A DNA stretch of 64,000 bases from Bdellovibrio sp. ZAP7 (GTDB lineage Bacteria > Bdellovibrionota > Bdellovibrionia > Bdellovibrionales > Bdellovibrionaceae), in the NCBI RefSeq assembly GCF_006874645.1, contig NZ_CP030082.1, positions 1,984,001-2,048,000 of the forward strand. The letters are read 5' to 3'. The translations under genes were made by a program, and so were the position numbers. Below are positions 1-8,642 of this stretch, in pieces (within the stretch, counting starts at the first letter, position 1; each line of letters begins with the position of its first letter). The notes under the pieces were generated by a model, which was not told where the DNA came from, made no database searches, and saw only the letters and a program-made list of their open reading frames with translations.

Positions 1-424
1 TCAAGACGGGCTGCCAAGAGTGAAGCGAAAGAACTAATTTTGGTTTTTTTTGTTCAAGATAAGTCATCAAACCATGATTCTCAGTTTCGCTGCCTGCTTT
101 TGGTCCCGGATGATAACGAGGAGTTTTGATTTCTGGAGACCAGTCTTTGGTTGGCAGGTTGCGATTCAAATCAACGCCGTTACCATTGCCGCGAGTTTTG
201 TAAATGACTCCCTCAAGATTGAATTGAGGAACTACGGTCAAAGTGAATTTATGATCGAAAGATTTCATGAAGTACTTAAGAAGTTCTTGAGCACAGATCA
301 CGCCTTCGATTTCATCGCCATGCACGCCACCCAGAATAAGCAATTCGGGACCCGGGCCATTTCCGAATTCGTAAGCCAGTACTGGCATGCCTTTGGAGGT
401 GTAAGTAAAAATAGAAGTTTTCAT
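1..424 (-). CDS. M14-family zinc carboxypeptidase, probably murein peptide amidase (MpaA-like), 3' end outside window
   Basis: The minus strand reads through the left edge with no stop; about 141 N-terminal codons are visible. The start ATG at 424-422 has an AAAGGA Shine-Dalgarno seven bases upstream. The zinc-site motif GVHGDE (His and Glu ligands), the substrate-site motif NGVDLNRNLP and a later SLHSWQP with the third His ligand follow the M14 order. Short M14 proteins of this build include MpaA, which cuts the gamma-D-Glu to meso-DAP bond of free murein tripeptide. I infer that role from the motifs and from the divergent DAP decarboxylase 44 bases away and the glutamate racemase beyond it. 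No signal peptide is visible, which fits a cytoplasmic enzyme. A succinylglutamate desuccinylase/aspartoacylase-type M14 enzyme is the alternative. Confidence 0.8.
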   Translation of the reverse strand, partial: MKTSIFTYTSKGMPVLAYEFGNGPGPELLILGGVHGDEIEGVICAQELLKYFMKSFDHKFTLTVVPQFNLEGVIYKTRGNGNGVDLNRNLPTKDWSPEIKTPRYHPGPKAGSETENHGLMTYLEQKKPKLVLSLHSWQPVL

Positions 425-468
425 GACAAACGTCCTTTGTTCGGCGATGATGTTAGCACGAGGTTTTT

Positions 469-1644
469 GTGGAATACATCAATAATGAGCTTCATTTTGG
501 TCCCGGTAAAAAGAAATTATCTTCATTATGTGCGAACTACATTCGCCCGATCTATGTCTACGACCTTGATTTCATTCGCAGCCGCTTTAAGCAGATGGCA
601 GACGCGCTTGCTGGTGTGCGTTTATACTTCGCAGTGAAAGCCAATCCGAATCCTCAAGTTTTGCAATGTTTGAAGTCTGCTGGTGCGGGGGCCGATGTTG
701 TTTCCCTCGGGGAAATTAAACGCGCCTTAGAGAGTGGTTTTCAGCCTGAGGACATCGTTTATTCCGGCGTTGGTAAAACGCGCCATGAGATTACGGAAGC
801 ACTGCAGTTGGGAGTCTTGCAAATCAACGTAGAAAGTTTGCCGGAGCTTGAGCGTATTGGCGAGATCGCTGAAAAATTGGGCAAAAAAGCTCATGTGGCT
901 TTGCGCTTAAATCCCGATGTGAGCATTCAAACTCATCCCTATATCGCGACAGGACTGCGCGATAATAAATTCGGTATGGAACTGTCGATGATTCCGGAGC
1001 TGACGACTTGTTTGAAAAAATATGCGAGTTCGTTGGAGCTCGTAGGTGTCAGTTTGCATTTGGGATCGCAAATGTTGGAGTTTTCTGGTTATCAGGAAGC
1101 TTTGATGAAACTTAAAGAAGTGTTTAAAAATCTGCAGCGGGATTTCCCAACGCTTCGTCGTTTTGATTTTGGTGGTGGCCTGGGAGTTGTTTATGAAAAG
1201 CAAGACCTGGAGCTGGAAGCACGCCTTTTAAAAGAATATGCAGGGATCACTCAAGAGATTCTTTCCGATCTAAAGTGCGAGTTACAATCAGAGCCGGGCC
1301 GCTGGTTAGTCGCTCACGCAGGAACTTTGTTGACTCAAGTTCAGTATGTGAAAAAGACCTCTGCAAAAACCTTCATCATCGTGGATGCAGGAATGAATCA
1401 TCTGATCCGTCCTTCTTTGTATGAAGCAGAGCACTTAATCAAACCTTTGGTGAAATCCGCAAAGCAAATTAAATGCGATGTCGTGGGGCCGATCTGTGAG
1501 TCGTCAGATTTCTTTTTGAAAGACTATGAAATGGATGAAGTTAAAGAGGGAGATATCTTAGCGGTTCTGGATTCGGGGGCTTATGGTTATTCGATGGCGA
1601 GTACTTATAATCTACAGGAACTTCCTTTGGAAGTTTGTATCTAA
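469..1644 (+). CDS. lysA: Diaminopimelate decarboxylase
   Basis: This PLP enzyme decarboxylates meso-diaminopimelate to L-lysine, the last step of lysine synthesis. The 391-residue product has the alanine-racemase-like barrel with the PLP lysine in YFAVKANPN (Lys57), then HLGSQ, EPGR, GPICESSD and the C-terminal DSGAYGYSM motif. The GPxCESSD and GAYG motifs favour DAP decarboxylase over ornithine or arginine decarboxylases of the same fold. The start is GTG at 469, with GAGG five bases upstream. It is divergent from the MpaA-like gene and overlaps murI tail-to-tail by 4 bases. In this setting it could use DAP from salvaged murein as well as from synthesis. Confidence 0.93.
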   Translation: MEYINNELHFGPGKKKLSSLCANYIRPIYVYDLDFIRSRFKQMADALAGVRLYFAVKANPNPQVLQCLKSAGAGADVVSLGEIKRALESGFQPEDIVYSGVGKTRHEITEALQLGVLQINVESLPELERIGEIAEKLGKKAHVALRLNPDVSIQTHPYIATGLRDNKFGMELSMIPELTTCLKKYASSLELVGVSLHLGSQMLEFSGYQEALMKLKEVFKNLQRDFPTLRRFDFGGGLGVVYEKQDLELEARLLKEYAGITQEILSDLKCELQSEPGRWLVAHAGTLLTQVQYVKKTSAKTFIIVDAGMNHLIRPSLYEAEHLIKPLVKSAKQIKCDVVGPICESSDFFLKDYEMDEVKEGDILAVLDSGAYGYSMASTYNLQELPLEVCI

Positions 1645-2441
1645 ACTAAATCCACCACTCGAAACTCATCAGCTTTAATGGGTTTCAAAATTTTAAGCGC
1701 CATCTCTGTAAAGTGCGCAGAAGAATCCGTCGTCATGATTTCAATTTTCTGACGGTTGTCTTTGGAGTTCATTTCTAGGCGATTCTTACTAAAATCGCGA
1801 TTAAGCCAGCGAGCAATAGCCTCGCCAGAATCAACCAATTCAATGGATGAACCTGTCACACGTGCGATTGAATTTTTCAAGAGCGGATAATGAGTGCATC
1901 CCAAAATCAATGTATCGATTGAGTGCTGAAGGATCTGACTTAAGTAACGGAATACGATCAGATTCGTCACCGGATCAGAATCCCAACCTTCTTCGGCTAG
2001 AGGTACGAAAAGAGGGCACGCCTGATCAATCACTTGAGCAGTGGGTTCTAGCTCTAAAATTTTATGACTGTAGGCTTTACTGTTGATGGTCGCTCTTGTT
2101 CCGAGAACACCAATGCGTTTGCTTTCGCTCACTTCAAGGGCTCGCTGAGCACCAGGGCCAATCACATTGTAAATTGGAAGTCCCTCAAGCTCCGGTTCAG
2201 GAACTTGAGTGGAAGCCGTGTTACACGCAATCACGATGGCTTTGACATCGAGTCTTTTTAAGAACGCAATGTTTTGCTCTGAGTATTTGCGAATGGTGTG
2301 AGCTGATTTCGATCCATAGGGAAGGCGTGCGGTGTCGCCCAGATAGAGAAAATTCTCATGGGGAAACTGCAGGGCCAGTTCTTTAAGAACAGTAAGGCCC
2401 CCGATGCCTGAATCAAATACCCCTATGGGTCTGGAATCCAT
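1641..2441 (-). CDS. murI: Glutamate racemase
   Basis: MurI interconverts L- and D-glutamate to supply D-Glu for peptidoglycan. The 266-residue protein has the usual length and both catalytic cysteines, in ACNTAS (Cys73) and GCTHYPLL (Cys182), plus the N-terminal GVFDSGIGG motif with Asp10. It lies just downstream of guaC on the same strand (2 bases between the genes), so the two are probably co-transcribed. Its 3' end overlaps the end of lysA by 4 bases. The neighbouring MpaA-like and LysA genes handle the other products of murein tripeptide breakdown, so MurI may also act on recovered D-Glu here; that last point is inference. Confidence 0.95.
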   Translation of the reverse strand: MDSRPIGVFDSGIGGLTVLKELALQFPHENFLYLGDTARLPYGSKSAHTIRKYSEQNIAFLKRLDVKAIVIACNTASTQVPEPELEGLPIYNVIGPGAQRALEVSESKRIGVLGTRATINSKAYSHKILELEPTAQVIDQACPLFVPLAEEGWDSDPVTNLIVFRYLSQILQHSIDTLILGCTHYPLLKNSIARVTGSSIELVDSGEAIARWLNRDFSKNRLEMNSKDNRQKIEIMTTDSSAHFTEMALKILKPIKADEFRVVDLV

Positions 2442-2443
2442 TT

Positions 2444-3490
2444 TTACTTTACTCCATGTGCACGAGACTCAGAGATACCATTAGAAGACATTTCCATAAA
2501 GAGGGCTTTCTCTTTTATCTCAGCAATGCTCGTTGCATTGATGTAGCTCATGCCGGAACGAATTCCGCCAGTGACTTCGTGGATAACGTCTTTCACGTGT
2601 CCTTTGACATTTACTTGAGTAGATTCGCCTTCTGGAGCCATTCCTTCAGGAACGCCACCGCGCCAAGAATCTTGAGCGGATTTAGAAGCCATGCCGCGAT
2701 ATTGCTTCTTGCCGTTTTTAATTTCTCCCGGAGTTTCAATTGTTCCGGAAAGCATAGATCCAAGCATCACAGTGCTTGCGCCGGCTGCGAAAGCTTTCAC
2801 CATGTCACCAGAAGTACGGATACCTCCGTCTGCGATCACAGGAACACCGTGAGAGGCTGCAACTTCTGCGCACAAAGCGATTGCTGTTAATTGCGGAACT
2901 CCGCAACCGGTGATGATACGGGTAGTACACATTGATCCTGGCCCGATACCGACTTTGATAGCATCAGCTCCCGCTTCGATCAGATCGTGTGCAGCATCTG
3001 GAGTTGCCATATTGCCGGCGATCAAATCGACTTTAGGATATGTGTCTTTAAGCCACTTCATTGTCTCCATCATTTGAACGGAGTGACCGTGGGCGATGTC
3101 GATCGTGATGATATTAACACCGGATTCAACCAATGCTTTCGAGCGTGTTTTGAATTCTTCACCCACGCCAACGCTTGCAGAAATCAGTTTCAATCCCGCT
3201 TCTTTCAGGCGGCGTGCTTGGGCCGCTTGCTCTTCGATGGGAAGGAAGCGGTGAAGAATGCCCATGCCACCTAATTGGTGCATTGCCAGAGCCATGTCGT
3301 ACTCCGTCACCATGTCCATATTGGCGCTGATGATCGGAGTATCCATTGTGAAGTTGCGAGTTACTTTTGTCGTCAACTGAGGATCGCGACGGGAGCGTAC
3401 ATCCGAACGTGCCGGGATAATAAGAACGTCATCGAAGGTTAAACCTTTGCCGCGCGATTTGATATCTTTCCAATTAAACATGAGAGTCAT
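2444..3490 (-). CDS. guaC: GMP reductase (IMPDH/GMPR family without CBS domains)
   Basis: GMP reductase converts GMP to IMP with NADPH and releases ammonia. The 348-residue protein matches GuaC length and lacks the CBS pair that the true IMP dehydrogenase at 48942-50405 carries. The barrel motifs are present: LTFDDVLI near residue 18, GNMATPDAA, and [11 protein letters not shown] with the catalytic Cys188. The ATG at 3490 has GAGG nine bases upstream; a second ATG three codons on is possible. The gene overlaps the end of the upstream membrane-protein gene by 17 bases and is followed by murI after 2 bases. A CBS-less IMP dehydrogenase is the alternative, made less likely by the guaB elsewhere in the window. 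Confidence 0.88.
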   Translation of the reverse strand: MTLMFNWKDIKSRGKGLTFDDVLIIPARSDVRSRRDPQLTTKVTRNFTMDTPIISANMDMVTEYDMALAMHQLGGMGILHRFLPIEEQAAQARRLKEAGLKLISASVGVGEEFKTRSKALVESGVNIITIDIAHGHSVQMMETMKWLKDTYPKVDLIAGNMATPDAAHDLIEAGADAIKVGIGPGSMCTTRIITGCGVPQLTAIALCAEVAASHGVPVIADGGIRTSGDMVKAFAAGASTVMLGSMLSGTIETPGEIKNGKKQYRGMASKSAQDSWRGGVPEGMAPEGESTQVNVKGHVKDVIHEVTGGIRSGMSYINATSIAEIKEKALFMEMSSNGISESRAHGVK

Positions 3491-4226
3491 GTCGTCTTAC
3501 CTCGTCTTGAAATACATTAAATAAAAGCTGTGTTGAAATAATAAGTAAATAAGTGTCCAGCAGATTCAAAAGAAGACTCGCCACCGGCGTCTTCCAAAGC
3601 AGGCGATAGGAATCAAACACGCTTGCTAAGATCAGTGGAATAAAGAGATGAAACAAAATAAGAATGCCGATAATTTTAAACCAGTGTCTTCTAAAAACAT
3701 AAGACGAGGCTTTCAGCGCATCGATCTTGCCTTCGTCATAGCGAGTGGAGCTTGTGACCACCATCGGAACCAGGCTGTATTCAAGATACTTCCAGATTCC
3801 CGGAACAATGAATAACAGCGACCACATCAGGGTCTTGCCCCAAGTGCGAAGTGTTTCAATAAAAATCTGATTGATATATTTACCGTAAAAGTCATTCAGG
3901 CTTTCCACGAAGCGGCTGACTTGCATGGCGTACAAAGTCGTTGTCATCAAAAGGATCGGAAAGATGATGCTGCTGATGACTGACAAAAATCCAAACCAAT
4001 AAACCTGCGGAGCGGCTCCTAAAGGATCGCGTAAGGCGTCTTCGACTTTGATATTTAGAAACTGATCGATGTTAGTAGACAGCACCACAAGGATGAACAA
4101 AGGAAAGGCAACTTTTTTAAAAACCTTGAGGTTCTCGGTAAAGAATTTCACCCCCCAACTAAATCGAGAAACTAGAGGGGAGTCAAGCGGACCTTTGCTA
4201 ATATACACCTCCCAAAGAAGGCCCAT
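3474..4226 (-). CDS. Uncharacterised polytopic membrane protein
   Basis: I do not recognise this 250-residue protein. Hydrophobic segments lie near residues 38-55, 75-100, 130-150 and 190-240, so roughly five or six membrane helices are expected. A charged loop around residues 155-185 (EYSLVPMVV, then a Tyr/Asp/Glu-rich stretch) resembles the loops of integral membrane proteins given general DUF names, but I cannot assign a family. It overlaps guaC by 17 bases on the same strand, which suggests translational coupling. The start at 4226 is only 20 bases from the divergent gene and has no strong ribosome binding site, so a start further in is possible. Confidence 0.6.
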   Translation of the reverse strand: MGLLWEVYISKGPLDSPLVSRFSWGVKFFTENLKVFKKVAFPLFILVVLSTNIDQFLNIKVEDALRDPLGAAPQVYWFGFLSVISSIIFPILLMTTTLYAMQVSRFVESLNDFYGKYINQIFIETLRTWGKTLMWSLLFIVPGIWKYLEYSLVPMVVTSSTRYDEGKIDALKASSYVFRRHWFKIIGILILFHLFIPLILASVFDSYRLLWKTPVASLLLNLLDTYLLIISTQLLFNVFQDEVRRHDSHV

Positions 4227-4246
4227 TCTCGAGATACTAAGACCCT

Positions 4247-5137
4247 ATGCAAGAAAAAATATTAGTCACCGGTGCCACCGGAAACATCGGCCGTGAATTG
4301 GTGGGACGCCTTCATGATAGACAGGCTCATTTTGTTGCTACAAGTCATCAGGAGTCGATCTTTACTCCTGAGGTGCGGCATCTGAAATGGGACTTGGGGG
4401 AGCGATCCTTGGTGCAAGAGGCAGTGAAGGACGTCGATGTCCTGTTTTTGCTTTTGCCTATTTCAGATTCGATGTTGATCTATGCGCAAAATGCGATTCT
4501 TGCCGCTAAAAATTCAGGCGTTAAATTTATGATCTTAAGTTCGATCATGGGAGCGGATACGGAGTCGCATTTTCTACTCCACCGGATGCATGGCGAAATT
4601 GAAGAGATGGCTAAAGAAAGCAAGATTCCTTTAGTGATCTTGCGTCCGAATGTATTCATGCAAAATTTTGTCACTCGCCATTCGGAATCTATTCGCCAGG
4701 GAGCTTTGTTTCTGCCTGAAAGTGAAGCAAAAAGTTCCTATGTGGATGTGCGTGATATCGCAGATGTGGCAATCAAGGTGATCGAAAATCCATGGTTGTA
4801 TGAAAATCGCGTTATTGATCTGACGGGGCCTGAGGCTTTAAGTAACGAAGATGTCTTAGCGAAAATCTCTCAAACCTTGGGGCGGCGGGTGACCTATGTT
4901 CCAGTGACGGAGGCTGCGACCAAGCATCGTCTTGTGCGAGAAGGGTTAAGCTCCTGGATGATTGATGCCTATTTAAGCATACATCGTGCCGCGAGAGAAG
5001 GTATGACCGCAATGGTTCATCCCAGCAATCAGCAAGTTCGGGGAGTGGCGCCGAGGAGCTTTGATCAGTTCTGTACGGAGGTGAGTCATTTATGGCAAAC
5101 GCCTTATTCAGAAGCTTTGCGTGAAGCGAGCCTCTGA
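4247..5137 (+). CDS. NmrA-like NAD(P)-binding reductase of the atypical SDR type
   Basis: The 296-residue protein begins with a Rossmann motif, VTGATGNIG (residues 7-15), and has SSIMGADTESH where SDR enzymes have the active-site strand, followed by NVFMQNF typical of NmrA/QOR2-like proteins. The classic YxxxK is not obvious, which fits the NmrA group. These proteins act as NAD(P)H-dependent quinone or redox-sensing reductases in the cytoplasm; the substrate here cannot be told. It starts 20 bases from a divergent membrane-protein gene and is followed after 15 bases by the HutD-like gene on the same strand, so the two may form an operon. Confidence 0.82.
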   Translation: MQEKILVTGATGNIGRELVGRLHDRQAHFVATSHQESIFTPEVRHLKWDLGERSLVQEAVKDVDVLFLLLPISDSMLIYAQNAILAAKNSGVKFMILSSIMGADTESHFLLHRMHGEIEEMAKESKIPLVILRPNVFMQNFVTRHSESIRQGALFLPESEAKSSYVDVRDIADVAIKVIENPWLYENRVIDLTGPEALSNEDVLAKISQTLGRRVTYVPVTEAATKHRLVREGLSSWMIDAYLSIHRAAREGMTAMVHPSNQQVRGVAPRSFDQFCTEVSHLWQTPYSEALREASL

Positions 5138-5152
5138 TTTAGTATTTTAGGA

Positions 5153-5704
5153 ATGATCACATATTTGCCAAAAGCTTCCTATAACATTATGCCCTGGAAA
5201 AATGGAAAGGGTCTGACTTCGCAAATTGCGTTAGGACCTGAAGGCTCGACTTTTCCTGATAACTTCTCTTGGAGAATCAGTTCGGCGCAAGTTAATAGCA
5301 ATGGTCCATTTTCTAACTTTTCTGAGTGTGATCGATTATTGACGGTGACTCAAGGGGCGGGGCTTTCACTGAACGACAGTCATTTGTTGCCTCTTCAGGT
5401 TATTTCATTCGCCGGTGAAACAGAAATTCAAGCGGAACTTATCGAAGGTCCTGTTGTTGATTTGGGTGTCATCTTTAAAAGAGATTCCGTGCGTTCGGAA
5501 ATGAAAGTTTTAGATCTTTCAGAAGTTGCTGAATTGCCTCTCGAAGATGGAGTTCATTTTATTTATTGTTTGCGGGGGCGCTTGAATCTTCAGGGGTTGG
5601 TTATTCATGCGGAAGACACTGTCAGGATCGAGAAGGAGTCTGTGATTAAGCTTGATGGGCTTAATCACAGTTCATATGTTTTGATTTCTGTTTTTCCAAT
5701 ATAG
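5153..5704 (+). CDS. HutD/Ves family cupin-like protein
   Basis: The opening residues YNIMPWKNGKGLTSQIA and the following FSWRISSAQVNSNGPFS with DRLLTVTQG match the HutD/Ves family, a small bicupin fold. HutD proteins are linked to histidine use in some bacteria, but their activity is not settled and no hut genes are near. The length of 183 residues is normal. It follows the NmrA-like gene by 15 bases. The 3' end carries an inverted repeat, GTGATTAAGC and GCTTAATCAC at about 5640-5668, followed by T-rich sequence, which may act as a terminator inside the coding end. Confidence 0.82.
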   Translation: MITYLPKASYNIMPWKNGKGLTSQIALGPEGSTFPDNFSWRISSAQVNSNGPFSNFSECDRLLTVTQGAGLSLNDSHLLPLQVISFAGETEIQAELIEGPVVDLGVIFKRDSVRSEMKVLDLSEVAELPLEDGVHFIYCLRGRLNLQGLVIHAEDTVRIEKESVIKLDGLNHSSYVLISVFPI

Positions 5705-5706
5705 AA

Positions 5707-6846
5707 TTAATGATCTAAGGGTTTTTCTTTTGGAGATTGAGTGGCTTTCGGTCTTATAGCGTGTGGCAAGGGCTTGATGTTCGCGACTAGCTCCAATTCA
5801 ATTCTTTGTTCGGTCACCCAGGATTCCAAAAGTCGGTAAGTCACAGCTAAGATGACGGGGCCGATAAATAGACCAATGGGTCCGAAAGATAATAAACCAC
5901 CGATGACCCCCGCAAGAATCAGGATCATGGGAAGATCTGCGCCTTTGTGAATTAAAACGGGTCTTATAAAATTATCAATCGCTGTGACGAACAATGCCCA
6001 AACCAAAAGACTTGTTGCGACGACAGTTTGTTCTTTAAAGTAAAGCCAACCCACTGCGATCAACATTGGGATGATGACGCCGATTTGAGCAATGCAAAGA
6101 ATAAAAGCCACTGCGGTTAAAACTCCGGGCAGTGGAACGTCCGTCAGGAAGAGGCCTATTCCTGCTAGTCCCGTTTGAATTGCAGCGGTGATGACGATTC
6201 CCATGGCGACGGCTTTTACAGATTGAGCGGCTAAGATGACGGCGTGATCTCCGCGTTCTCCCGCGAGGCGAATAAAGAATTTTCGAACTCCATTCGCAGC
6301 GGTCTCACCGGTGGCATACAGAAATCCGGTCAACCCCAGAGTTAGCAAAAGATAGACGAAGAACAGCGATGCTTCCTTGGCGGCCGTTGCCATGTAGTTC
6401 ATGGCAGACAGAGAAAACGCACGAACTTGTTCCGTGATATAAGTGGGATCTTTAGCTCCAAATTCGGCCCACTTTTCACTGATTTTCGGCCCAACCACAG
6501 GCATTGTTGTTACAAATTCAGGAAGTGGTGGGAGTTGTTTGTTGGGAAGGTCTCGTAACCAAGCGATGCCATCATCCACGTGAGTGAAAAGTATGTAAGC
6601 ACCGGCTCCTATGGGTGCGATGACCAAAGTTGCCATTGCGATCATCATGATAGTGATGGCGAGTCCACGTCGGCCGCCCATTCTGCGTGTGAGTTTTTCT
6701 AAAAGAGGCCATGTGGTGATGGTGATCATCGCCGCCCAAAACAGGGACGGTATAAAGGGCGATAGCACCCAAAGGCTTACTAGACCTAACGAGAGAATAA
6801 CGACCGAAGTCAGGAGCGTTTTTGTGATCGGTGTGGATGTTTGCAT
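5707..6846 (-). CDS. AI-2E family transporter (PerM/YdiK-like membrane protein)
   Basis: The protein has the hallmark layout of AI-2E (PF01594-type) exporters: two N-terminal helices (LLTSVVILSLGL, LFWAAMITITTWPLL), a periplasmic domain around residues 90-160, and a cluster of C-terminal helices with PMLIAVGWLYF and PMILILAGVIGGLLSFGPIGLFIGP. The open frame extends to a TTG at 6885, but ATG at 6846 (MQTSTPITK) starts the protein just before the first helix, giving 379 residues. Members are thought to be permeases for small molecules or ions; the substrate is unknown. The gene converges with hutD, 2 bases between the stops. Confidence 0.88.
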   Translation of the reverse strand: MQTSTPITKTLLTSVVILSLGLVSLWVLSPFIPSLFWAAMITITTWPLLEKLTRRMGGRRGLAITIMMIAMATLVIAPIGAGAYILFTHVDDGIAWLRDLPNKQLPPLPEFVTTMPVVGPKISEKWAEFGAKDPTYITEQVRAFSLSAMNYMATAAKEASLFFVYLLLTLGLTGFLYATGETAANGVRKFFIRLAGERGDHAVILAAQSVKAVAMGIVITAAIQTGLAGIGLFLTDVPLPGVLTAVAFILCIAQIGVIIPMLIAVGWLYFKEQTVVATSLLVWALFVTAIDNFIRPVLIHKGADLPMILILAGVIGGLLSFGPIGLFIGPVILAVTYRLLESWVTEQRIELELVANIKPLPHAIRPKATQSPKEKPLDH

Positions 6847-6915
6847 GGCATCAGCGTACACCCACCATGAAAGTCGGCAATTCAATCAGATCAAAAATGA
6901 GACCTTACAAAGATC

Positions 6916-6939
6916 GGCCCCGACTTTAGAGTCGAGGCC
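6916..6939 (-). terminator. Weak hairpin after the DUF1993 gene
   Basis: GGCC-CGACT pairs with AGTCG-GGCC around a TTAG loop, with one bulged base in each arm. It lies in the gap between the DUF1993 gene and the AI-2E gene, both on the minus strand. The minus-strand sequence after it is only moderately T-rich, so termination is uncertain. Confidence 0.35.
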
Positions 6940-6967
6940 TTAATAGATCGAAATAAATTCGGGCAGA

Positions 6968-7471
6968 TTACTTAAGGGAAAGTGTTCCCAAGAAATCTTT
7001 TTTACCCAAATCCACGCCGTTATGACGAAGAATCGCGTAAGCCGTCGTCATGTGGAAATAGAAGTTTGGAATGGCGTGCTCATTTGCGTAGTCTTCACCC
7101 ATCATGTGTTTACCTTCCCAGCGCGGGTTGGTGATTTGCTTTGTTCTCGCATTTTCAAAGTTCGCTGGCTTCAGTGTCTGCAGATATTTGATGGTATTTG
7201 CAATACGCTCTTTGATTTCAGGAAGAGTTGTTTCTTTGTCTTCAAATACCGGAGCTTCAACACCAGTCAGGCGAGCTGATGCAAGTTTCGCAGTGTCGCA
7301 AGCGATTTGAATTTGGCGCATCAAGGGAAATTGATCCGGCGCCAGACGAGAGTTCAACAGAACTTCTGGTTGGAACTTTTTGGCATCAGCAAATTGAGCG
7401 CTTTTGTCTAAGAAATTGTTCAAATTACCGAGCATTTTCGTGAATTGAACTACAAGAGTATCGTACATCAT
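6968..7471 (-). CDS. DUF1993 family protein
   Basis: The sequence MMYDTLVVQFTKML, the NSRLAPDQFPL motif and the C-terminal NFYFHMTTAYAILRHNGVDLGKKDFLG match DUF1993, a small helical family related in fold to DinB/YfiT-type four-helix bundles. No enzymatic role is established for it. The start at 7471 (ATG ATG) is chosen over the longer frame because AGGAG stands 5 bases upstream; the product is then 167 residues. His residues in the C-terminal half could bind metal, as in DinB-like folds, but that is conjecture. It lies upstream of the AI-2E gene on the same strand with its own 3' hairpin. Confidence 0.82.
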   Translation of the reverse strand: MMYDTLVVQFTKMLGNLNNFLDKSAQFADAKKFQPEVLLNSRLAPDQFPLMRQIQIACDTAKLASARLTGVEAPVFEDKETTLPEIKERIANTIKYLQTLKPANFENARTKQITNPRWEGKHMMGEDYANEHAIPNFYFHMTTAYAILRHNGVDLGKKDFLGTLSLK

Positions 7472-7574
7472 AAAGTCTCCTTTGATAGTCAAAAGGTAGG
7501 ATTATAATGTAACCTTGTCTAACACAAATGAGTGTCGACACTAAGTTCCAGCAGGAGTTCGTGTCGACTGGTCT

Positions 7575-7934
7575 TTATTTTTGCGTGGGCATCGGAAGGC
7601 ATTCCATAATTTCCACGGACTCGCCCGGAAAAATCGTGAAATGCGGATGATTCACAAACATTTTTGCCGCTGCTTCGTGGGATTCAGCTTCGACAACTGT
7701 GAATGCAGTGATCATATTGTGAGAATTGGAAATGCCATCTTTGTTGGCTAATTTCGTTTTGCCGATGGGAGCACCCATATCCACGATCGCTTTGTGATGC
7801 TCTTGACCCCATTTTTGCCAAGCTTCCATGCCGGCTTTTTCTAAGGACTTTCTTTGTTCTTCGGGTAGTTTGTCCCATTCAGCTTTTTTGGAGGAGTTCG
7901 GAGATCCCATATAGGTCGCTAAAAATCTTTTCAT
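7575..7934 (-). CDS. YciI-like (DGPF domain) small protein
   Basis: The 119-residue protein has the alpha/beta ferredoxin-like pattern of the YciI/YCII family: an N-terminal strand MKRFLATYMGSP, a helix with KLPEEQRKSLEKAGMEAWQKW, the ITAFTVVEAESHEAAAKMFVNHPHF segment and a closing IFPGESVEIMECLPM. The HPHF motif contains the conserved His of the family. Its role is unknown; relatives occur with ECF sigma factors or as stand-alone dimers. The ATG at 7934 follows a clear GGAG. A palindrome GTCGACAC/GTGTCGAC lies in the spacer beyond the stop (7534-7568) but lacks a T tract. Confidence 0.8.
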   Translation of the reverse strand: MKRFLATYMGSPNSSKKAEWDKLPEEQRKSLEKAGMEAWQKWGQEHHKAIVDMGAPIGKTKLANKDGISNSHNMITAFTVVEAESHEAAAKMFVNHPHFTIFPGESVEIMECLPMPTQK

Positions 7935-7949
7935 GTGTTCTCCTGAAAA

Positions 7950-8318
7950 TTAAAACTTACATGTTCCGGGAATTTCACGAGTGGGCCCCGACATAGACGG
8001 ATTGATTAATTTACTTTTCATTGATCCGCCATCAGCCGCGGGCAATTGAACTTTCATATGAATTTCATTCTGTGGGTCATCTTTAAAGAAAATCACATTC
8101 AAAAAATCACCATGTTTAGGAATAACCGGAGTTACAGGGGCATCCTTTGCGGGCGTTTGAAAAAGAGCAACTGATGCATGATCAGCAGGATTGCCTTCCG
8201 CGGAAACTTCCATTCGCACAGTGCCAGCGGGGGCTCCATAGAAAATAAAATCGCAGTTTAACATCGCAGCCATCGCAAGATTCGGAAGCAAAAGGATAAA
8301 GATAATAAATGTTTTCAT
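7950..8318 (-). CDS. Small secreted protein of unknown function
   Basis: I do not recognise a family. The 122-residue product starts with a signal peptide, MKTFIIFILLLPNLAMAA, with likely cleavage after AMA. The mature part of about 105 residues is strand-rich with one early Cys (LNCDF) and one terminal Cys (GTCKF), which could form a disulfide that closes the fold. It is 15 bases upstream of the YciI-like gene on the same strand, so the two may share a transcript. Export to the periplasm or outside is the only role I can support. Confidence 0.7.
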   Translation of the reverse strand: MKTFIIFILLLPNLAMAAMLNCDFIFYGAPAGTVRMEVSAEGNPADHASVALFQTPAKDAPVTPVIPKHGDFLNVIFFKDDPQNEIHMKVQLPAADGGSMKSKLINPSMSGPTREIPGTCKF

Positions 8319-8389
8319 GTTTCAAGCTTAGGCGTGGAATGCGGGAAATGTAAATGCTGAGATTAAACAGACGAGGGTATAAAAATGGA

Positions 8390-8419
8390 AAAGGCCCCAA
8401 GGTTTACCTTGGAGCCTTT
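8390..8419 (-). terminator. Intrinsic terminator of the initiator tRNA
   Basis: On the minus strand, AAAGGCTCCAAGG pairs with CCTTGGGGCCTTT around a TAAA loop, followed by TTCCATTTTT. It begins two bases after the CCA end of the tRNA-fMet gene, so it should end that transcript. Confidence 0.8.
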
Positions 8420-8421
8420 AT

Positions 8422-8498
<77 letters not shown>

Positions 8499-8642
8499 AC
8501 AGTGACAAGTGAATGTCTGAGCAGTCAGTTGTAGTCACTTACTTACCCTCGGTCAATCACTCATTTGCTAATTTTTGAAATGGCTCCTCGTATCATTGCC
8601 TCTAATTTGCTCATCCAAGGCGATTGTGCTCTAGTTGAAGGC

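Noticed and set aside
50-637. Plus-strand 195-residue open frame at the left edge
   Set aside because: It lies opposite the M14 gene, whose zinc-site and substrate motifs are intact, and it runs into lysA in another frame. No protein features of its own.
2444-3490. A second IMP dehydrogenase
   Set aside because: It lacks the CBS pair and has GuaC length; the CBS-carrying enzyme is at 48942.
7534-7568. Terminator after the YciI-like gene
   Set aside because: The GTCGACAC/GTGTCGAC arms are perfect for 8 bases but have no T tract on the relevant strand, so only a stem is supported.
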